DNA of 64,000 bases from a bacterium. GTDB taxonomy: Bacteria > Electryoneota > Electryoneia > Electryoneales > Electryoneaceae. A program made the translations under genes and the position numbers. Location: contig JAHLLH010000005.1 of assembly GCA_020444265.1 (NCBI GenBank), forward strand, positions 248,001 through 312,000. The letters are read 5' to 3'. Shown here piece by piece: positions 43,781 through 53,117 of the stretch (the first letter of the stretch is position 1; each line of letters opens with the position of its first letter). The notes beneath the pieces were generated by a model. That model ran no database searches, was not told where the DNA came from, and saw nothing but the letters and a program-made list of their open reading frames with translations.

Positions 43781-45270
43781 GTGATTCCCTCCCCCTGAAA
43801 GTGACCCTCGCGGGGTTTAACGTGGATCATGATACCCTCACGCAGCTTGAAGCAGCAGCGTATGAGGGCGGGGAGGCTCCCCCACGGGAAGCAATCACTC
43901 CAGAAACCATCTCTGCGGCATACGCACGCATCAGCCGAAACCCGGCGGAAGTCGGGGAGATCCGTGCCAAGGCGCGCTTCGAGGTTGAGAAGGCTCGCCG
44001 TTCCAACTCCAACATCATTTTCGGTCTCGGGCACAGTTCGGTGGCTGAACACGCCGCGTTCAACATCGATGTCGTTGGAATTAGTCGCCTGGCGGTTGAA
44101 GCGGTCGAACGTCATCGTCTCGCCTCGTTTACAGAGAAGAGCCAACGCTATATCAAGCTCGATGGCGACATTGTCGTCCCCCCGGAAATCGTAGACGCCG
44201 GGTTCGAGGAGGAGTTCCACGCCCTGATCCGTCGCCAGAATGAGGGTTATTTCGCCCTCTACCCGAAACTGTTGGACTACTTCATCCCGATCCTGACCGA
44301 CGAGGGCAGCGACCGTGCGGAAAAGGATGCTAAAAGCCGTGCCGCGGAAGACGCACGCTATGTGGTCAGCCTCGCAACCCAGGCGCAGTTCGGGATGACG
44401 GTCAACGCTCGCACCATCGAGGGCATGTTGCGTGATGGCTTCGCCCATCCACTTGTTGAAGTAAAGGCTTACGCGGAACAGTTGAGTATCGTTCTGCACG
44501 GCATCGCCCCTTCGCTGATCAAGTACACCGACGCGACCCAGTACGAAATTGATCAGTTCGAGCGGCAGTGTTACTGGCCCAGCGCGCCATCTGGCTATTC
44601 GGATACGGTCACCCTGCTCGAACACGATCCAGAAGGTGACACTCAGGTCCTGACTGCATTGCTGATCAACAGCAAAGGAAGTAGCTGGGCGCAGGCACGG
44701 GAAACGGTAGAGCGACTCGATAGCGAAGAACGGATCATGCTCGTGCATGAGCTACTGCGCAATGCCCAGCAATGGGATCCGCCACCGCGCGAGTTCGAGC
44801 TGACCAAATTCACGTACGAGATCATCCTTTCTGCTGCCGGGTATGGTCAGCTGAAACGTCACCGGATGGCGACCCAGATTGTGGGGCCGTACGATCCTTC
44901 GCTCGGGTGGACGGTTCCGAAATCGGTCGAGGCAGCGGGCGGCAAGCCGCTGTTTAACGAGATCATGGAAGTCTCCATCGAGTTGGCTGAGAAGATCGCG
45001 AAGGTCTGCCCGCAGGCGGCAGCCTATGCATTGACCAATGCGCACCGTCGCCGTGTCATCTTTCAAGCGAACGGGCGTGAATTGTACCACATCAGCCGTC
45101 TGCGTGAGGACCTTCACGCCCAGTGGGATATCCGTCAACTGGCGGGTCAGATGCTCGTACAAGCCCGTGAGGTGGCTCCCACCCTTCTGGCGATGGCGGT
45201 TGGCAAACATGATTTTTCGAAGAAACGTGATGAGGTGTACGGTGCGGCTGCATCGACAAGTGAAGCTTGA
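43777..45270 (+). CDS. thyX: Tandem-duplicated FAD-dependent thymidylate synthase ThyX
   Basis: 497 residues, about twice the usual ThyX. N-terminal half: GLGHSSVAEHAAFNID and the flavin/dUMP signature ERHRLASFTEKSQRY (111-125). C-terminal half repeats the fold: GYGQLKRHRMATQIV near residue 360 keeps RHR but loses the Ser/Glu/Arg part, while RELYHISRLREDLHAQWDIRQLAGQ keeps the active-site C-terminal helix. Each half probably supplies part of one active site. No thyA gene is visible in the window. Coupled to the PilZ-like gene by a 4-nt overlap. Confidence 0.88.
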   Translation: MSDSLPLKVTLAGFNVDHDTLTQLEAAAYEGGEAPPREAITPETISAAYARISRNPAEVGEIRAKARFEVEKARRSNSNIIFGLGHSSVAEHAAFNIDVVGISRLAVEAVERHRLASFTEKSQRYIKLDGDIVVPPEIVDAGFEEEFHALIRRQNEGYFALYPKLLDYFIPILTDEGSDRAEKDAKSRAAEDARYVVSLATQAQFGMTVNARTIEGMLRDGFAHPLVEVKAYAEQLSIVLHGIAPSLIKYTDATQYEIDQFERQCYWPSAPSGYSDTVTLLEHDPEGDTQVLTALLINSKGSSWAQARETVERLDSEERIMLVHELLRNAQQWDPPPREFELTKFTYEIILSAAGYGQLKRHRMATQIVGPYDPSLGWTVPKSVEAAGGKPLFNEIMEVSIELAEKIAKVCPQAAAYALTNAHRRRVIFQANGRELYHISRLREDLHAQWDIRQLAGQMLVQAREVAPTLLAMAVGKHDFSKKRDEVYGAAASTSEA

Positions 45271-46132
45271 GTTTTTCCTGCTGGCGGCCTTCCTGCTGAT
45301 TAGCGTAAACGGGTGCGGAGTCCGTCAAATGGTGGTGCGTTCTGCGACAGCTCCGATCATCGATGGCGGCTTTTCTGCGATGATGGCCGAGGAGGACCTG
45401 GCCCTCGCGAAAACGGCTCTCGAATCGAACCTGAAACTGATCGAAGGGTTGCTGGTCAGCGACCCTGAAAACTCGAAACTGACCCTGCTCGCCTCACAAG
45501 GATTCACCGCCTACAGTCTCGGATTTGTTGAGGATGAAGCACCAGAACGTGCGGTAAAGCTTTACAAACGGGGACGAGATTACGGCAGCCGTTGGTTGAA
45601 GCAGGAGTTCGGTGTGGACCTGCTTGCCATCGACTCGTTCAGCGAGTTCGAACAGGCCGTCGCCGACCTGCCTGCTGAAGCTGTTCCAGGTGTCTTTTGG
45701 ATGGCTAACTCCTGGGCCTCGTCGCTATTGCTATCCCTCAACGACATCTCCGCGATAAGCAATCTGCCGCGAGTTGAAGCGATGATGCGTTTTGTCCTCG
45801 AGCACGATGAATTCTACTACTTCGGCGGGGCCCATCTCTTCTTCGGTGCCTATTACGGCGCTCGCTCCACCTTCCTCGGCGGCAGCCCTGATAAGGCACG
45901 AGATCATTTGGATCGTCAATGGGAGATGACCAACGGTTCGATGCTGCTCGGGCGGCTCTTCCGGGTGAAGTATGTTGACCTGCCCGCACTGGATGGTGAG
46001 GCCGCTCGCAGCCACCTCGAAGAAATCCTGAACCAGGACCTGGGTGCCCTGCCCGAGGGGACTCGACTCATCAACCGGGTCACCCAGTCCAAAGCCCAGA
46101 CCCTGCTGGAAAACCTAGAGGATTACCTCTAA
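45242..46132 (+). CDS. tatT: TatT-type lipoprotein of a TPR-associated TRAP transporter
   Basis: About 296 residues. Basic start (MRLHRQVK), hydrophobic stretch and lipobox VNGC (Cys25). Helical repeats through the body (SKLTLLASQGFTAYSLGFVEDEAPERAVKLYKRG) match the TatT family first described as Tp0956 in Treponema. TatT trimers deliver ligand to the TRAP substrate-binding protein. The frame overlaps the end of thyX by 29 nt. GTG 45242, after GAGGTG, is chosen to give a normal signal peptide. Confidence 0.85.
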   Translation: MRLHRQVKLEFFLLAAFLLISVNGCGVRQMVVRSATAPIIDGGFSAMMAEEDLALAKTALESNLKLIEGLLVSDPENSKLTLLASQGFTAYSLGFVEDEAPERAVKLYKRGRDYGSRWLKQEFGVDLLAIDSFSEFEQAVADLPAEAVPGVFWMANSWASSLLLSLNDISAISNLPRVEAMMRFVLEHDEFYYFGGAHLFFGAYYGARSTFLGGSPDKARDHLDRQWEMTNGSMLLGRLFRVKYVDLPALDGEAARSHLEEILNQDLGALPEGTRLINRVTQSKAQTLLENLEDYL

Positions 46133-46295
46133 CCACTTGTAAACAGGGGCTCCACGTTCACATCTGTACGAGTCACCAGTTTGCGTGCATCCCCTTTAAG
46201 GGAAGTACATTGTGAAACTCGGCACCTTACGGAAGGAACGAAACCGGGGTGATGCGCGTACCCCTGTCACGACTTTTACGGAGCAGAACAACCTG

Positions 46296-47330
46296 ATGAC
46301 GATTCGCAAATCCTACGCTTCCACGATGCTCGTGCTTGCTCTGCTGATCGGATTGGCTGTTCCGGGCTGGGCGAAGGAAAAACCAAAGTACGAGATCAAG
46401 TTTGCCAGTCTCGCCCCCGAGGGATCAACCTGGCAAAACTATATGCGTGAGCTGGACAAAGAAGTCCGAGAAGCAACCAACGGCGAGGTGGGCTTCAAGA
46501 TCTATGCCGGCGGGGTGCAGGGGGACGAGCCCGATGTGCTCCGGAAAATCCGTTTCGGTCAGCTGCATGCGGCCGGGTTTACCGGGAATGGCCTCGGCGA
46601 AGTGCTTCCCTCGATTCGTCTGCTCGAGCTCCCATTCTTCTACAACAACATTGACGAGCTCGATTACATCACCCAGAAATTCACACCCTTTTACGATCAA
46701 GAGTTCAGAGACAAAGGATTTGTCTTGCTCGGTTGGGCCGAAGTGGGCAACATTTACTTCTTCTCGACCAAGCCTGTCAGCAACCTGCGCCAGTTGAAAG
46801 AGCTCAATGTCTGGGTATGGCAGGGGGATCCTCTTCCGACCGCGCTGTTTGATGCGCTCAACATTTCACCGGTTCCGCTTTCGGTCCCCGAAGTTCTGAC
46901 CGGCTTGCAGACAGGTATGATTGAAGCGGTCTACTCGTCGCCTGTCGCGACCATCAGCCTGCAGTGGTTCACCCGTGTCAACTACATGAACACGTCACCG
47001 TTGACTGTTTCGATGGGGGCGGTACTGATGTCAAAGAAGATGTTCGACAAAATGCCGCCGGACTATCAGGAAATCGTCCTGACCAGAAGTCGTGAAAAAA
47101 TGCGTGCGCTGACTTTGGAAAGCCGGATCGAGAACGATCAGGGCATTAAAGAGATGGAACGTGCCGGGATTAAAATGGTCGAACCACCTTCGAGCGAAGA
47201 GATGGCCAGCTACGAGAAGGAGCTGGGCGAAACCCTGCGTCAACGACTCACCGGCCAACTCTACAGCCAGGAGCTGCTCGATTCGGTCAAAGTTGAATTG
47301 AAGAAGTACCGGGCGAACGGGGGACAGTAA
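46296..47330 (+). CDS. dctP: TRAP transporter substrate-binding protein, DctP family
   Basis: 344 residues. Signal peptide ends GWAKE. Core motifs: IKFASLAPEGSTWQNYM, GEVGFKIYAGGVQGDE, LELPFFYNNIDELDYI, and KELNVWVWQGDPLP, where the carboxylate-binding Arg usually lies. In the standard family this Arg is in a Gly-Leu-Lys-x-Arg motif; here the equivalent LNVWVW lacks it. The ligand may therefore not be a simple C4-dicarboxylate. Start at 46296 rather than GTG 46212 because the signal peptide then has normal length. Confidence 0.9.
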   Translation: MTIRKSYASTMLVLALLIGLAVPGWAKEKPKYEIKFASLAPEGSTWQNYMRELDKEVREATNGEVGFKIYAGGVQGDEPDVLRKIRFGQLHAAGFTGNGLGEVLPSIRLLELPFFYNNIDELDYITQKFTPFYDQEFRDKGFVLLGWAEVGNIYFFSTKPVSNLRQLKELNVWVWQGDPLPTALFDALNISPVPLSVPEVLTGLQTGMIEAVYSSPVATISLQWFTRVNYMNTSPLTVSMGAVLMSKKMFDKMPPDYQEIVLTRSREKMRALTLESRIENDQGIKEMERAGIKMVEPPSSEEMASYEKELGETLRQRLTGQLYSQELLDSVKVELKKYRANGGQ

Positions 47331-47333
47331 CCG

Positions 47334-47873
47334 GTGAAGACGGCGTTGCACAGGGTGGATAAAATCCTCGCGGCAGTCGTCTCGACGCTCGTCGTCTTTT
47401 TCCTCTCCTCCATGGTGCTGATCTCTTTCACTCAGGTGATCCTGCGAAACTTCTTTTCGACAGGGATCGGCTGGGGTGACGTGGTTTTGCGCTACCTGGT
47501 GATCGCCGTCGGCATGTTCGGCGCCACCCTGGCCGCCAGACAGGGACGTCAAATTTCCATCGATGTTTTTTCCCGTATCCTCCCCACCTCCGCACGCAAG
47601 ATTGTCACTTGGGTGATCGGTCTTTTTACCATCGTGGTCAGCACTGCGATGGGGCAGGCTGCGATTGTTTTTGTACGTGGTGAACATGAGTTCGGGACCG
47701 AGATTTTCCCCGGTCTTGAAGCATGGTACTTCCAGCTTGTCATTCCGATCGGATTCTTCCTGATCGCTTTCCAGGTCCTCTTGAACCTGCTGCTGGGCCG
47801 AAAAATCGCGGAACCGGCACCCCCGGCCCTGACCAAATCCGGCAAGCCCGAGCAGACGGAGGCCGCATCATGA
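47334..47873 (+). CDS. dctQ: TRAP transporter small permease, DctQ family
   Basis: 179 residues with four membrane helices (VVSTLVVFFLSSMVLISF; GDVVLRYLVIAVGMFGATLAA; KIVTWVIGLFTIVVSTAM; AWYFQLVIPIGFFLIAFQVLL). RQGRQISIDVFSR is the DctQ signature loop. Follows dctP by 3 bp and overlaps dctM by 4 bp. Confidence 0.93.
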   Translation: MKTALHRVDKILAAVVSTLVVFFLSSMVLISFTQVILRNFFSTGIGWGDVVLRYLVIAVGMFGATLAARQGRQISIDVFSRILPTSARKIVTWVIGLFTIVVSTAMGQAAIVFVRGEHEFGTEIFPGLEAWYFQLVIPIGFFLIAFQVLLNLLLGRKIAEPAPPALTKSGKPEQTEAAS

Positions 47874-49153
47874 CCGGCTTTCTAGTTGTCGGCTCGCTCC
47901 TGCTCGCCCTTGCTGGCGCTCCACTGTTTGCAGTCCTCGCCGCGATTGCGATTGTCGCCTTTATTGGTGCGGACATTGAGCCGGTCGCTGTGATTGTCGA
48001 GCTGAATCGTATGGCGTCGCAGCCGACCCTGCTTGCAATTCCGCTTTTTACATTCGCAGGCTATCTGCTTGCCGATTCGGGTGCTCCGAAACGATTGGTA
48101 CGTGTCAGCCATGCCTTGTTTGGCTGGATGCCGGGCGGGCTTGCGATTGTTTCCCTGCTGGTCTGCAGCTTCTTCACCGCTTTCACCGGCGCATCCGGAG
48201 TGACCATTGTCGCCCTCGGAGGGTTGCTCTTCCCTGTACTGCTGAAAGAAGGGTATCCCGAACGATTTTCCCTTGGTTTGCTGACCAGCTCAGGCAGCCT
48301 CGGCCTGCTCTTTCCTCCCAGTTTGCCGATTATTCTCTATGCGATGATCGCGTCGATCTCGGTGGACCGTCTTTTCATCGCTGGAATCCTGCCGGGTACC
48401 CTGCTGATCCTGGTCTTGTCGCTGTTTGCGGGACGGACTGCGATCCTCAACAAAATTCCTACTCAGAAGTTCAAGTGGAGCGAAGCGTGGGGCGCGATCC
48501 GAGAAGCGGGCTGGGAATTGCCGTTGCCGATCCTCGTGCTGGCAGGAATATACGGCGGCTTTTTCACCGCGACCGAAGCAGCTTCGGTAACAGCGGTGTA
48601 CCTCCTGATTGTCGAAGTTTTCATTCACAAAGACATCCATTTCAAACGTGAGCTACCTGCCATCGCCCGTGAATCAATGGTACTGGTTGGCGGGATCCTT
48701 ATCATCCTCGGCAGCGCTCTTGGCTTGACCAATTACCTGGTTGATGCTGAAGTGCCCAATGCTATTTTCGAGACGATCCGCAGCACAATCTCATCGAAAT
48801 GGACCTTCCTGATCGCGCTGAACATCTTCCTGCTGATCGTCGGCGCGTTGATGGACATCTTTTCCGCCATCATTGTCGTGGTTCCGTTGATCCTGCCAAT
48901 CGCGATGGAATTCGGCATCGATCCAGTCCACCTCGGTATCATCTTCCTGACTAACCTCGAAATCGGCTACATGACCCCTCCGGTTGGCCTAAACCTGTTC
49001 ATCTCGAGTTTCCGATTCCGCAAGCCAGTCTTAACCCTCTACCGCTCCGCGCTGCCCTTCATCGCCATCTTACTGGTGGCCTTGATGATCATTACCTATT
49101 GGGAAGGGTTGTCGTTGGCACTGGTGAGACTCTTCTTCGGGGCCGACCTGTGA
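47870..49153 (+). CDS. dctM: TRAP transporter large permease, DctM family
   Basis: 427 residues with about twelve hydrophobic segments. Motifs: PTLLAIPLFTFAGYLLADSG, FTGASGVTIVALGGLL, GLLTSSGSLGLLFPPSLP, and NLEIGYMTPPVGLNLFI. It is the Na+- or H+-coupled membrane channel of the TRAP system. GGAGG sits 8 nt before ATG 47870, overlapping the dctQ stop codon. Its own stop codon overlaps the next gene (GTGA). Confidence 0.95.
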   Translation: MTGFLVVGSLLLALAGAPLFAVLAAIAIVAFIGADIEPVAVIVELNRMASQPTLLAIPLFTFAGYLLADSGAPKRLVRVSHALFGWMPGGLAIVSLLVCSFFTAFTGASGVTIVALGGLLFPVLLKEGYPERFSLGLLTSSGSLGLLFPPSLPIILYAMIASISVDRLFIAGILPGTLLILVLSLFAGRTAILNKIPTQKFKWSEAWGAIREAGWELPLPILVLAGIYGGFFTATEAASVTAVYLLIVEVFIHKDIHFKRELPAIARESMVLVGGILIILGSALGLTNYLVDAEVPNAIFETIRSTISSKWTFLIALNIFLLIVGALMDIFSAIIVVVPLILPIAMEFGIDPVHLGIIFLTNLEIGYMTPPVGLNLFISSFRFRKPVLTLYRSALPFIAILLVALMIITYWEGLSLALVRLFFGADL

Positions 49154-50691
49154 GACTGACCATGCGGCGTACGGCCACTGTGACATTGTTCCTGATCTCC
49201 CTGCTGGCCACCGAAGCGAACGCCCAGATCACCCGTGTCCAAAGCACAGGGAAACACGCTACCACCCCCAGCTATGTGGACACCCTCTTCCTCCAGGCGA
49301 AACCGGCAGAAGCGCTGGAGGCGTTGAGCCTGATGATGGGTCCGGCGGATACAGTAACCGCTGCGCAGTTGTACAACCGCGGTCTCGCCGAACGCATCAA
49401 CGACGAGGGCAGCGGGCTGCAGTGGTTCCGTAAGGCGTACGAAGCCGATCCTGAGGTCTTTCTCGTCCCCTGGTCGCTCGGAACTGCCCTGACCGACGAG
49501 GGGTTGTTGATCGAGGGGGAAGGTTACCTGCGTGAAGCAGTCAAACTGGATAAGGGATATTTCGAGTCCTCAGTGGACCTGGGACGGAACCTGCGTTTGC
49601 AGGGACGGCATGCCGAAGCGGTGGAAGCGCTGGAGAAAGCATTCGGACGGGATCGTTGCTATGCGCCAGCTTACACGGAGTTAGCAACCACCTACCTCAG
49701 CATGGACAAGCCTCAGCAAGCGCTCGAAATCCTGCTCGAAGGGTATGACCGTTTCCCCTACGCCGAAATCCTGGTGCCCTTAGCAGAGCTTTATGAAACC
49801 CTTGACGACACAGCGAATGCAACCCGCATCACTCGTGAATACCTATCCCTCTACCCAAAGGGTGGAGATCGGGGCCAAATGCTGGAACGTCTACAGCGAT
49901 TCGACCCACAAGTAACGGATAGCTGGCCCATCGAGTATGTCGCGAGTCACCTCGACAACGGCACCCCATACGTCGATCCGGAAGTGGTCATGCCCGCCGG
50001 ACTTCGTCTCGATTACAAGGTCCGTTGGGGCATTATCACCATCGGCCACCTGCAGATTGATGTGATCGAAGGGGAGTATCGTGGCGAGTCGGTCTGGGAG
50101 GCACGATACATCGCCTCCTCCCTGCCGGGGATCCCGTTTGTCACCATCGCAGATACCTTCTATGCCTGGATTGACCGCGATCTTGATCATGTCCCCTTGC
50201 TCGAGATGCGGTATGACGAGCTCGGGTACAAAGCGACCAAAACGTACCTTTCGGACTACGATTCCGGCCAGTTCCGTGAGTATTCCCGCTTGGGGAACGG
50301 CTACTGGGAAGTCGCCTCCCATCCTCTCCCGCCCCATGTCTTCGATGCATCCAGCCAGCTCTGGATCGCCCAGCAATTTGTGATGGCGGGCTTAAGCGGC
50401 AAGGCCACTGTCGAGCTAAGCGGGGGATTCGAAAAGACCATCATTAATAACCATGGCGAAGGTCCGACGTACAAGGTGGACGGTGTTCGCACGCCAACCA
50501 TTTACCTCGATGGCATTATGCACTACTCAGGTATCGCGGGGATGACCGGGGAATTTCAAGGGCTCTACAGCCATGATGATCGTGCCTGGCCACTCCAGGC
50601 AAAATTCAAAATCTTCCTCGGTTGGGTTACCATTGACTACGAATCCTATGAACCCTCTCGCATGACCCCCGTTTTTGGGATCACCCGCTAG
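49150..50691 (+). CDS. Exported TPR protein with C-terminal DUF3108
   Basis: 513 residues. Signal peptide ends ANAQI. TPR repeats fill residues ~40-260 (YNRGLAERINDEGSGLQWFRKAYEADP; YLREAVKLDKGYFESSVDLGRNLRLQGRHAEAVEALEKA). The rest is a DUF3108-like beta-rich domain: LRLDYKVRWGIITIGHLQIDV and SLPGIPFVTIADTFYAWID. Translationally coupled to dctM, so it is likely part of the same envelope transport system. ATG 49162 is an alternative start. Confidence 0.8.
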   Translation: MRLTMRRTATVTLFLISLLATEANAQITRVQSTGKHATTPSYVDTLFLQAKPAEALEALSLMMGPADTVTAAQLYNRGLAERINDEGSGLQWFRKAYEADPEVFLVPWSLGTALTDEGLLIEGEGYLREAVKLDKGYFESSVDLGRNLRLQGRHAEAVEALEKAFGRDRCYAPAYTELATTYLSMDKPQQALEILLEGYDRFPYAEILVPLAELYETLDDTANATRITREYLSLYPKGGDRGQMLERLQRFDPQVTDSWPIEYVASHLDNGTPYVDPEVVMPAGLRLDYKVRWGIITIGHLQIDVIEGEYRGESVWEARYIASSLPGIPFVTIADTFYAWIDRDLDHVPLLEMRYDELGYKATKTYLSDYDSGQFREYSRLGNGYWEVASHPLPPHVFDASSQLWIAQQFVMAGLSGKATVELSGGFEKTIINNHGEGPTYKVDGVRTPTIYLDGIMHYSGIAGMTGEFQGLYSHDDRAWPLQAKFKIFLGWVTIDYESYEPSRMTPVFGITR

Positions 50692-50791
50692 CTTGACCCT
50701 TCAACACCTGCTTCACTCACCTCTCCCCCTGCCCTTTGGTATCAGAGGTTGTATCTTCCTGTCTGAACCATGACCCAACTCAGGTGGATCC

Positions 50792-51748
50792 ATGCAGACC
50801 GCTTCCTTTCCCGACCAACGTGTACAGCAACTTCTCGGTATTGACACTCCCATTATCCAGGCGGGGATGGTCTGGGCATCCGGTGCGAAACTGGCCGCTG
50901 CCGTCTCGAATGCTGGCGGATTAGGGTTGATCGGTGCCGGTTCGATGAAGCCCGACCTCTTGCGTGAACAGATTCGCAAGGCGCGCAGGCTGACCTTGAA
51001 GCCGTTCGGCGTGAATATTCCCCTGCTCAGAGGCGATGTCGAAGACCTTGTCCAAGTCGTCCTCGAAGAAGAGGTCAAGATCATCTTCGGCTCGGCGGGA
51101 AGCGCGAAACGGTTCACGCCTCGATTCAAGGAGGCGGGTTGTGTGGTCGCCCATGTGGTCCCGGGGGTGACGTTTGCGAAGAAGGTCGAGGATGCCGGGT
51201 GTGACCTGGTGGTTGCGGAGGGATTCGAAGCCGGCGGGCACAACGGTGTCGACATGGTGACAACGTTTTCGCTGATTCCGCAGGTGGTTGATGCGGTCTC
51301 GATTCCGGTGCTGGCAGCGGGAGGGATCGCCGATGGACAAGGAATCGCTGCAGCGTTGGCACTCGGGGCATCAGGCGTGCAGATCGGAACACGCTTTGCA
51401 GCGACGGTCGAATCGAGCGCGCATGACAACTACAAGCAGGCGGTGGTCAGCGCCGATGACCGTGCCACGGTCTTCCACCTCCGTCAGATCGGCCCGGCAC
51501 GCATGTTTCGCAACGCCTGGACCGAACGGGTCCGTGCGGCAGAGGAGCAGGGTGCATCACCAGAGGAGCTGAAAGAGATCCTCGGTTCGAAACGGGAACG
51601 TTTGGGCATCTTCGAGGGCGACCTGGAAGAAGGCCAGGTCGAGGCGGGTCAGGGGTCCGGACTGATCCGGGATGTCCCGACCGTTGCAGAGCTGATGCAG
51701 CGATTGCTTGAAGAGTATGCATCGACCACAGCCAAGTTCTGCACTTAG
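50792..51748 (+). CDS. Nitronate monooxygenase / FabK-like flavin oxidoreductase
   Basis: 318 residues. FMN-binding TIM barrel of the 2-nitropropane dioxygenase family: TPIIQAGMVWASGAKLAAAVSNAGGLGLIG, VNIPLL, EGFEAGGHNG and AAGGIADGQGIAAALALGASGVQIGTRF. The His in GGHNG is the expected catalytic base. Oxidises alkyl nitronates or acts as an enoyl reductase; the sequence does not decide. Followed by a strong terminator. Confidence 0.9.
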   Translation: MQTASFPDQRVQQLLGIDTPIIQAGMVWASGAKLAAAVSNAGGLGLIGAGSMKPDLLREQIRKARRLTLKPFGVNIPLLRGDVEDLVQVVLEEEVKIIFGSAGSAKRFTPRFKEAGCVVAHVVPGVTFAKKVEDAGCDLVVAEGFEAGGHNGVDMVTTFSLIPQVVDAVSIPVLAAGGIADGQGIAAALALGASGVQIGTRFAATVESSAHDNYKQAVVSADDRATVFHLRQIGPARMFRNAWTERVRAAEEQGASPEELKEILGSKRERLGIFEGDLEEGQVEAGQGSGLIRDVPTVAELMQRLLEEYASTTAKFCT

Positions 51749-51757
51749 ATCAAGTAG

Positions 51758-51788
51758 AACGATCCGGCAGTTTATATGCCGGATCGTT
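51758..51788. terminator. Bidirectional intrinsic terminator
   Basis: 12-bp perfect stem AACGATCCGGCA and complement, 7-nt loop, A-run before and TTTT after. Lies between the convergent monooxygenase (plus) and VOC (minus) genes. Confidence 0.88.
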
Positions 51789-51808
51789 TTACTTGTTCAG
51801 CTATACAG

Positions 51809-52168
51809 CTATTCGCCGCATTGCAAGCCGATGTTGTTTCCTGCTGGATCACGGAAGAGGGCGTAGTAGCCGTTCCCGCCCCCGATATCCGTCTTCTCCC
51901 GGATGGTTGTCCCCCCGGCCTGCTCAATCTGTTTCAGCATTTTTGGGATGTCCGCGACATGCAGGTAGATAGTTGCAGCAGGATTGGTCACCGGCGCACC
52001 CGCTGTGGTGAATCCACCGCTGTTCCCAGCAGTATCCTTCCAGAAGAGATAGCCCAAGTCATGGGGAGTCGTCGACCATCCGAACAGCTCTACATAGAAC
52101 TGGGCACTCTCTTCGAGCGTTCGAGCGTAGAGCTCGATGTGGCATACACTTCCTTCTTGCGAACTCAT
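51809..52168 (-). CDS. Glyoxalase/VOC-superfamily protein
   Basis: 119 residues, one VOC unit pair: CHIELYARTLEESAQFYVELFGW at the N-terminus, YLHVADIPKMLKQIEQAGG and YALFRDPAGNNIGL at the C-terminus. Metal ligands expected at His10 and the late Glu are not all assignable. Resembles the YdeN/CFP30-like stand-alone family of unknown substrate. No frame extends to a second gene. Confidence 0.85.
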   Translation of the reverse strand: MSSQEGSVCHIELYARTLEESAQFYVELFGWSTTPHDLGYLFWKDTAGNSGGFTTAGAPVTNPAATIYLHVADIPKMLKQIEQAGGTTIREKTDIGGGNGYYALFRDPAGNNIGLQCGE

Positions 52169-52300
52169 GGTACCCCCTCTCGCTTTCGTCCTTCTCCAGA
52201 GTATACCTATCGTTCCTTAATCGCTCAAGGAATCTGGACGTTTGATTGGAATTGACCAGCAGGACGAGTGCGTCGGCAGCACTAACCGTTATCTTTGAGC

Positions 52301-53047
52301 ATGGTAGAGATCACCATCATCCTGAACGGCGACCTCGCTGTGCTGTCAAAGCGTCATGACGGCGTGGCTGAACGAACCACTCTCGTCACTCCCGGCAGCT
52401 CGCTGTTTGATGGTGTGCAGGCACAAGGCATCCCCCATGTCGAAGTCGGATCATTGACTCTGAACAGCCAGCCTGCTACCTGGGACGATCACCTTGCCGA
52501 AGGGGATGAACTCGTCGTGGATCCGGTTGGAGAGACGGGCTTGTCGCTGGATGTCCCGCCCCTTCCTGACTCACCAGCCTTCCTGCTCGATGTTCATTTG
52601 GGACGGCTTGCGGGCTACATGCGCCTGGCGGGAATCGACACCCATTACCACGCAGAGGACATCGGCGATCCTGCTCTCGTAGGTACCTCGGCGGATGATG
52701 ATCGTATTCTGCTAACCTGCGACCGTCGCCTGCTGATGCATCGTGCGGTACGGTGGGGTGCACTACTACGAAATAGGAACTCTTTCAAGCAGATGCAGGA
52801 GGTGCTGGATCGTTTTAATCTGCGATCTCACACCGCTCCCTTCACCCGGTGCATGGCCTGCAATGGCCAGCTGCGAGAAGCGACTGTTCCAGAAATCGAA
52901 GCGGCGGCGCCACCGCTGGTCCGTGTGCGCTATGGGCTCGATCCCAAACACTACCAGACCTGCCCCGACTGTGGTCGTCTATTCTGGGCGGGCACGCACA
53001 CTGACCGGATGAGGACTCTACTTAGACAGTGGGGGATCACCGGATAG
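52301..53047 (+). CDS. Mut7-C RNase domain protein with N-terminal ubiquitin-like domain
   Basis: 248 residues. Residues 1-80 are a Mut7-C ubiquitin-like fold (ITIILNGDLAVL...LVDPVGE-like strand pattern). Residues ~90-245 are Mut7-C: FLLDVHLGRLAGYMRLAG, ILLTCDRRLL (PIN-type acidic residues), and a zinc ribbon CMAC...CPDCGRLFWAGTH. Expected to be an RNA-degrading or RNA-binding protein. ATG 52301 preferred over the TTG two codons upstream. Confidence 0.9.
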   Translation: MVEITIILNGDLAVLSKRHDGVAERTTLVTPGSSLFDGVQAQGIPHVEVGSLTLNSQPATWDDHLAEGDELVVDPVGETGLSLDVPPLPDSPAFLLDVHLGRLAGYMRLAGIDTHYHAEDIGDPALVGTSADDDRILLTCDRRLLMHRAVRWGALLRNRNSFKQMQEVLDRFNLRSHTAPFTRCMACNGQLREATVPEIEAAAPPLVRVRYGLDPKHYQTCPDCGRLFWAGTHTDRMRTLLRQWGITG

Positions 53048-53117
53048 CTGTTGGTAAGATGAGTAGACCCAACTTGTAAGGCAATCAAGCCACCGAAAGA
53101 TAATGTGGGCTGCTACC

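Noticed and set aside
43447-44748. 433-codon minus-strand frame
   Set aside because: Antisense to thyX and the end of the PilZ-like gene; no motifs.
47353-47361. Isolated DnaA-box-like GGTGGATAA in dctQ, and TGTGGATGG near 6302 and 18043
   Set aside because: Single one-mismatch sites in or near coding sequence are expected by chance; they are not clustered.
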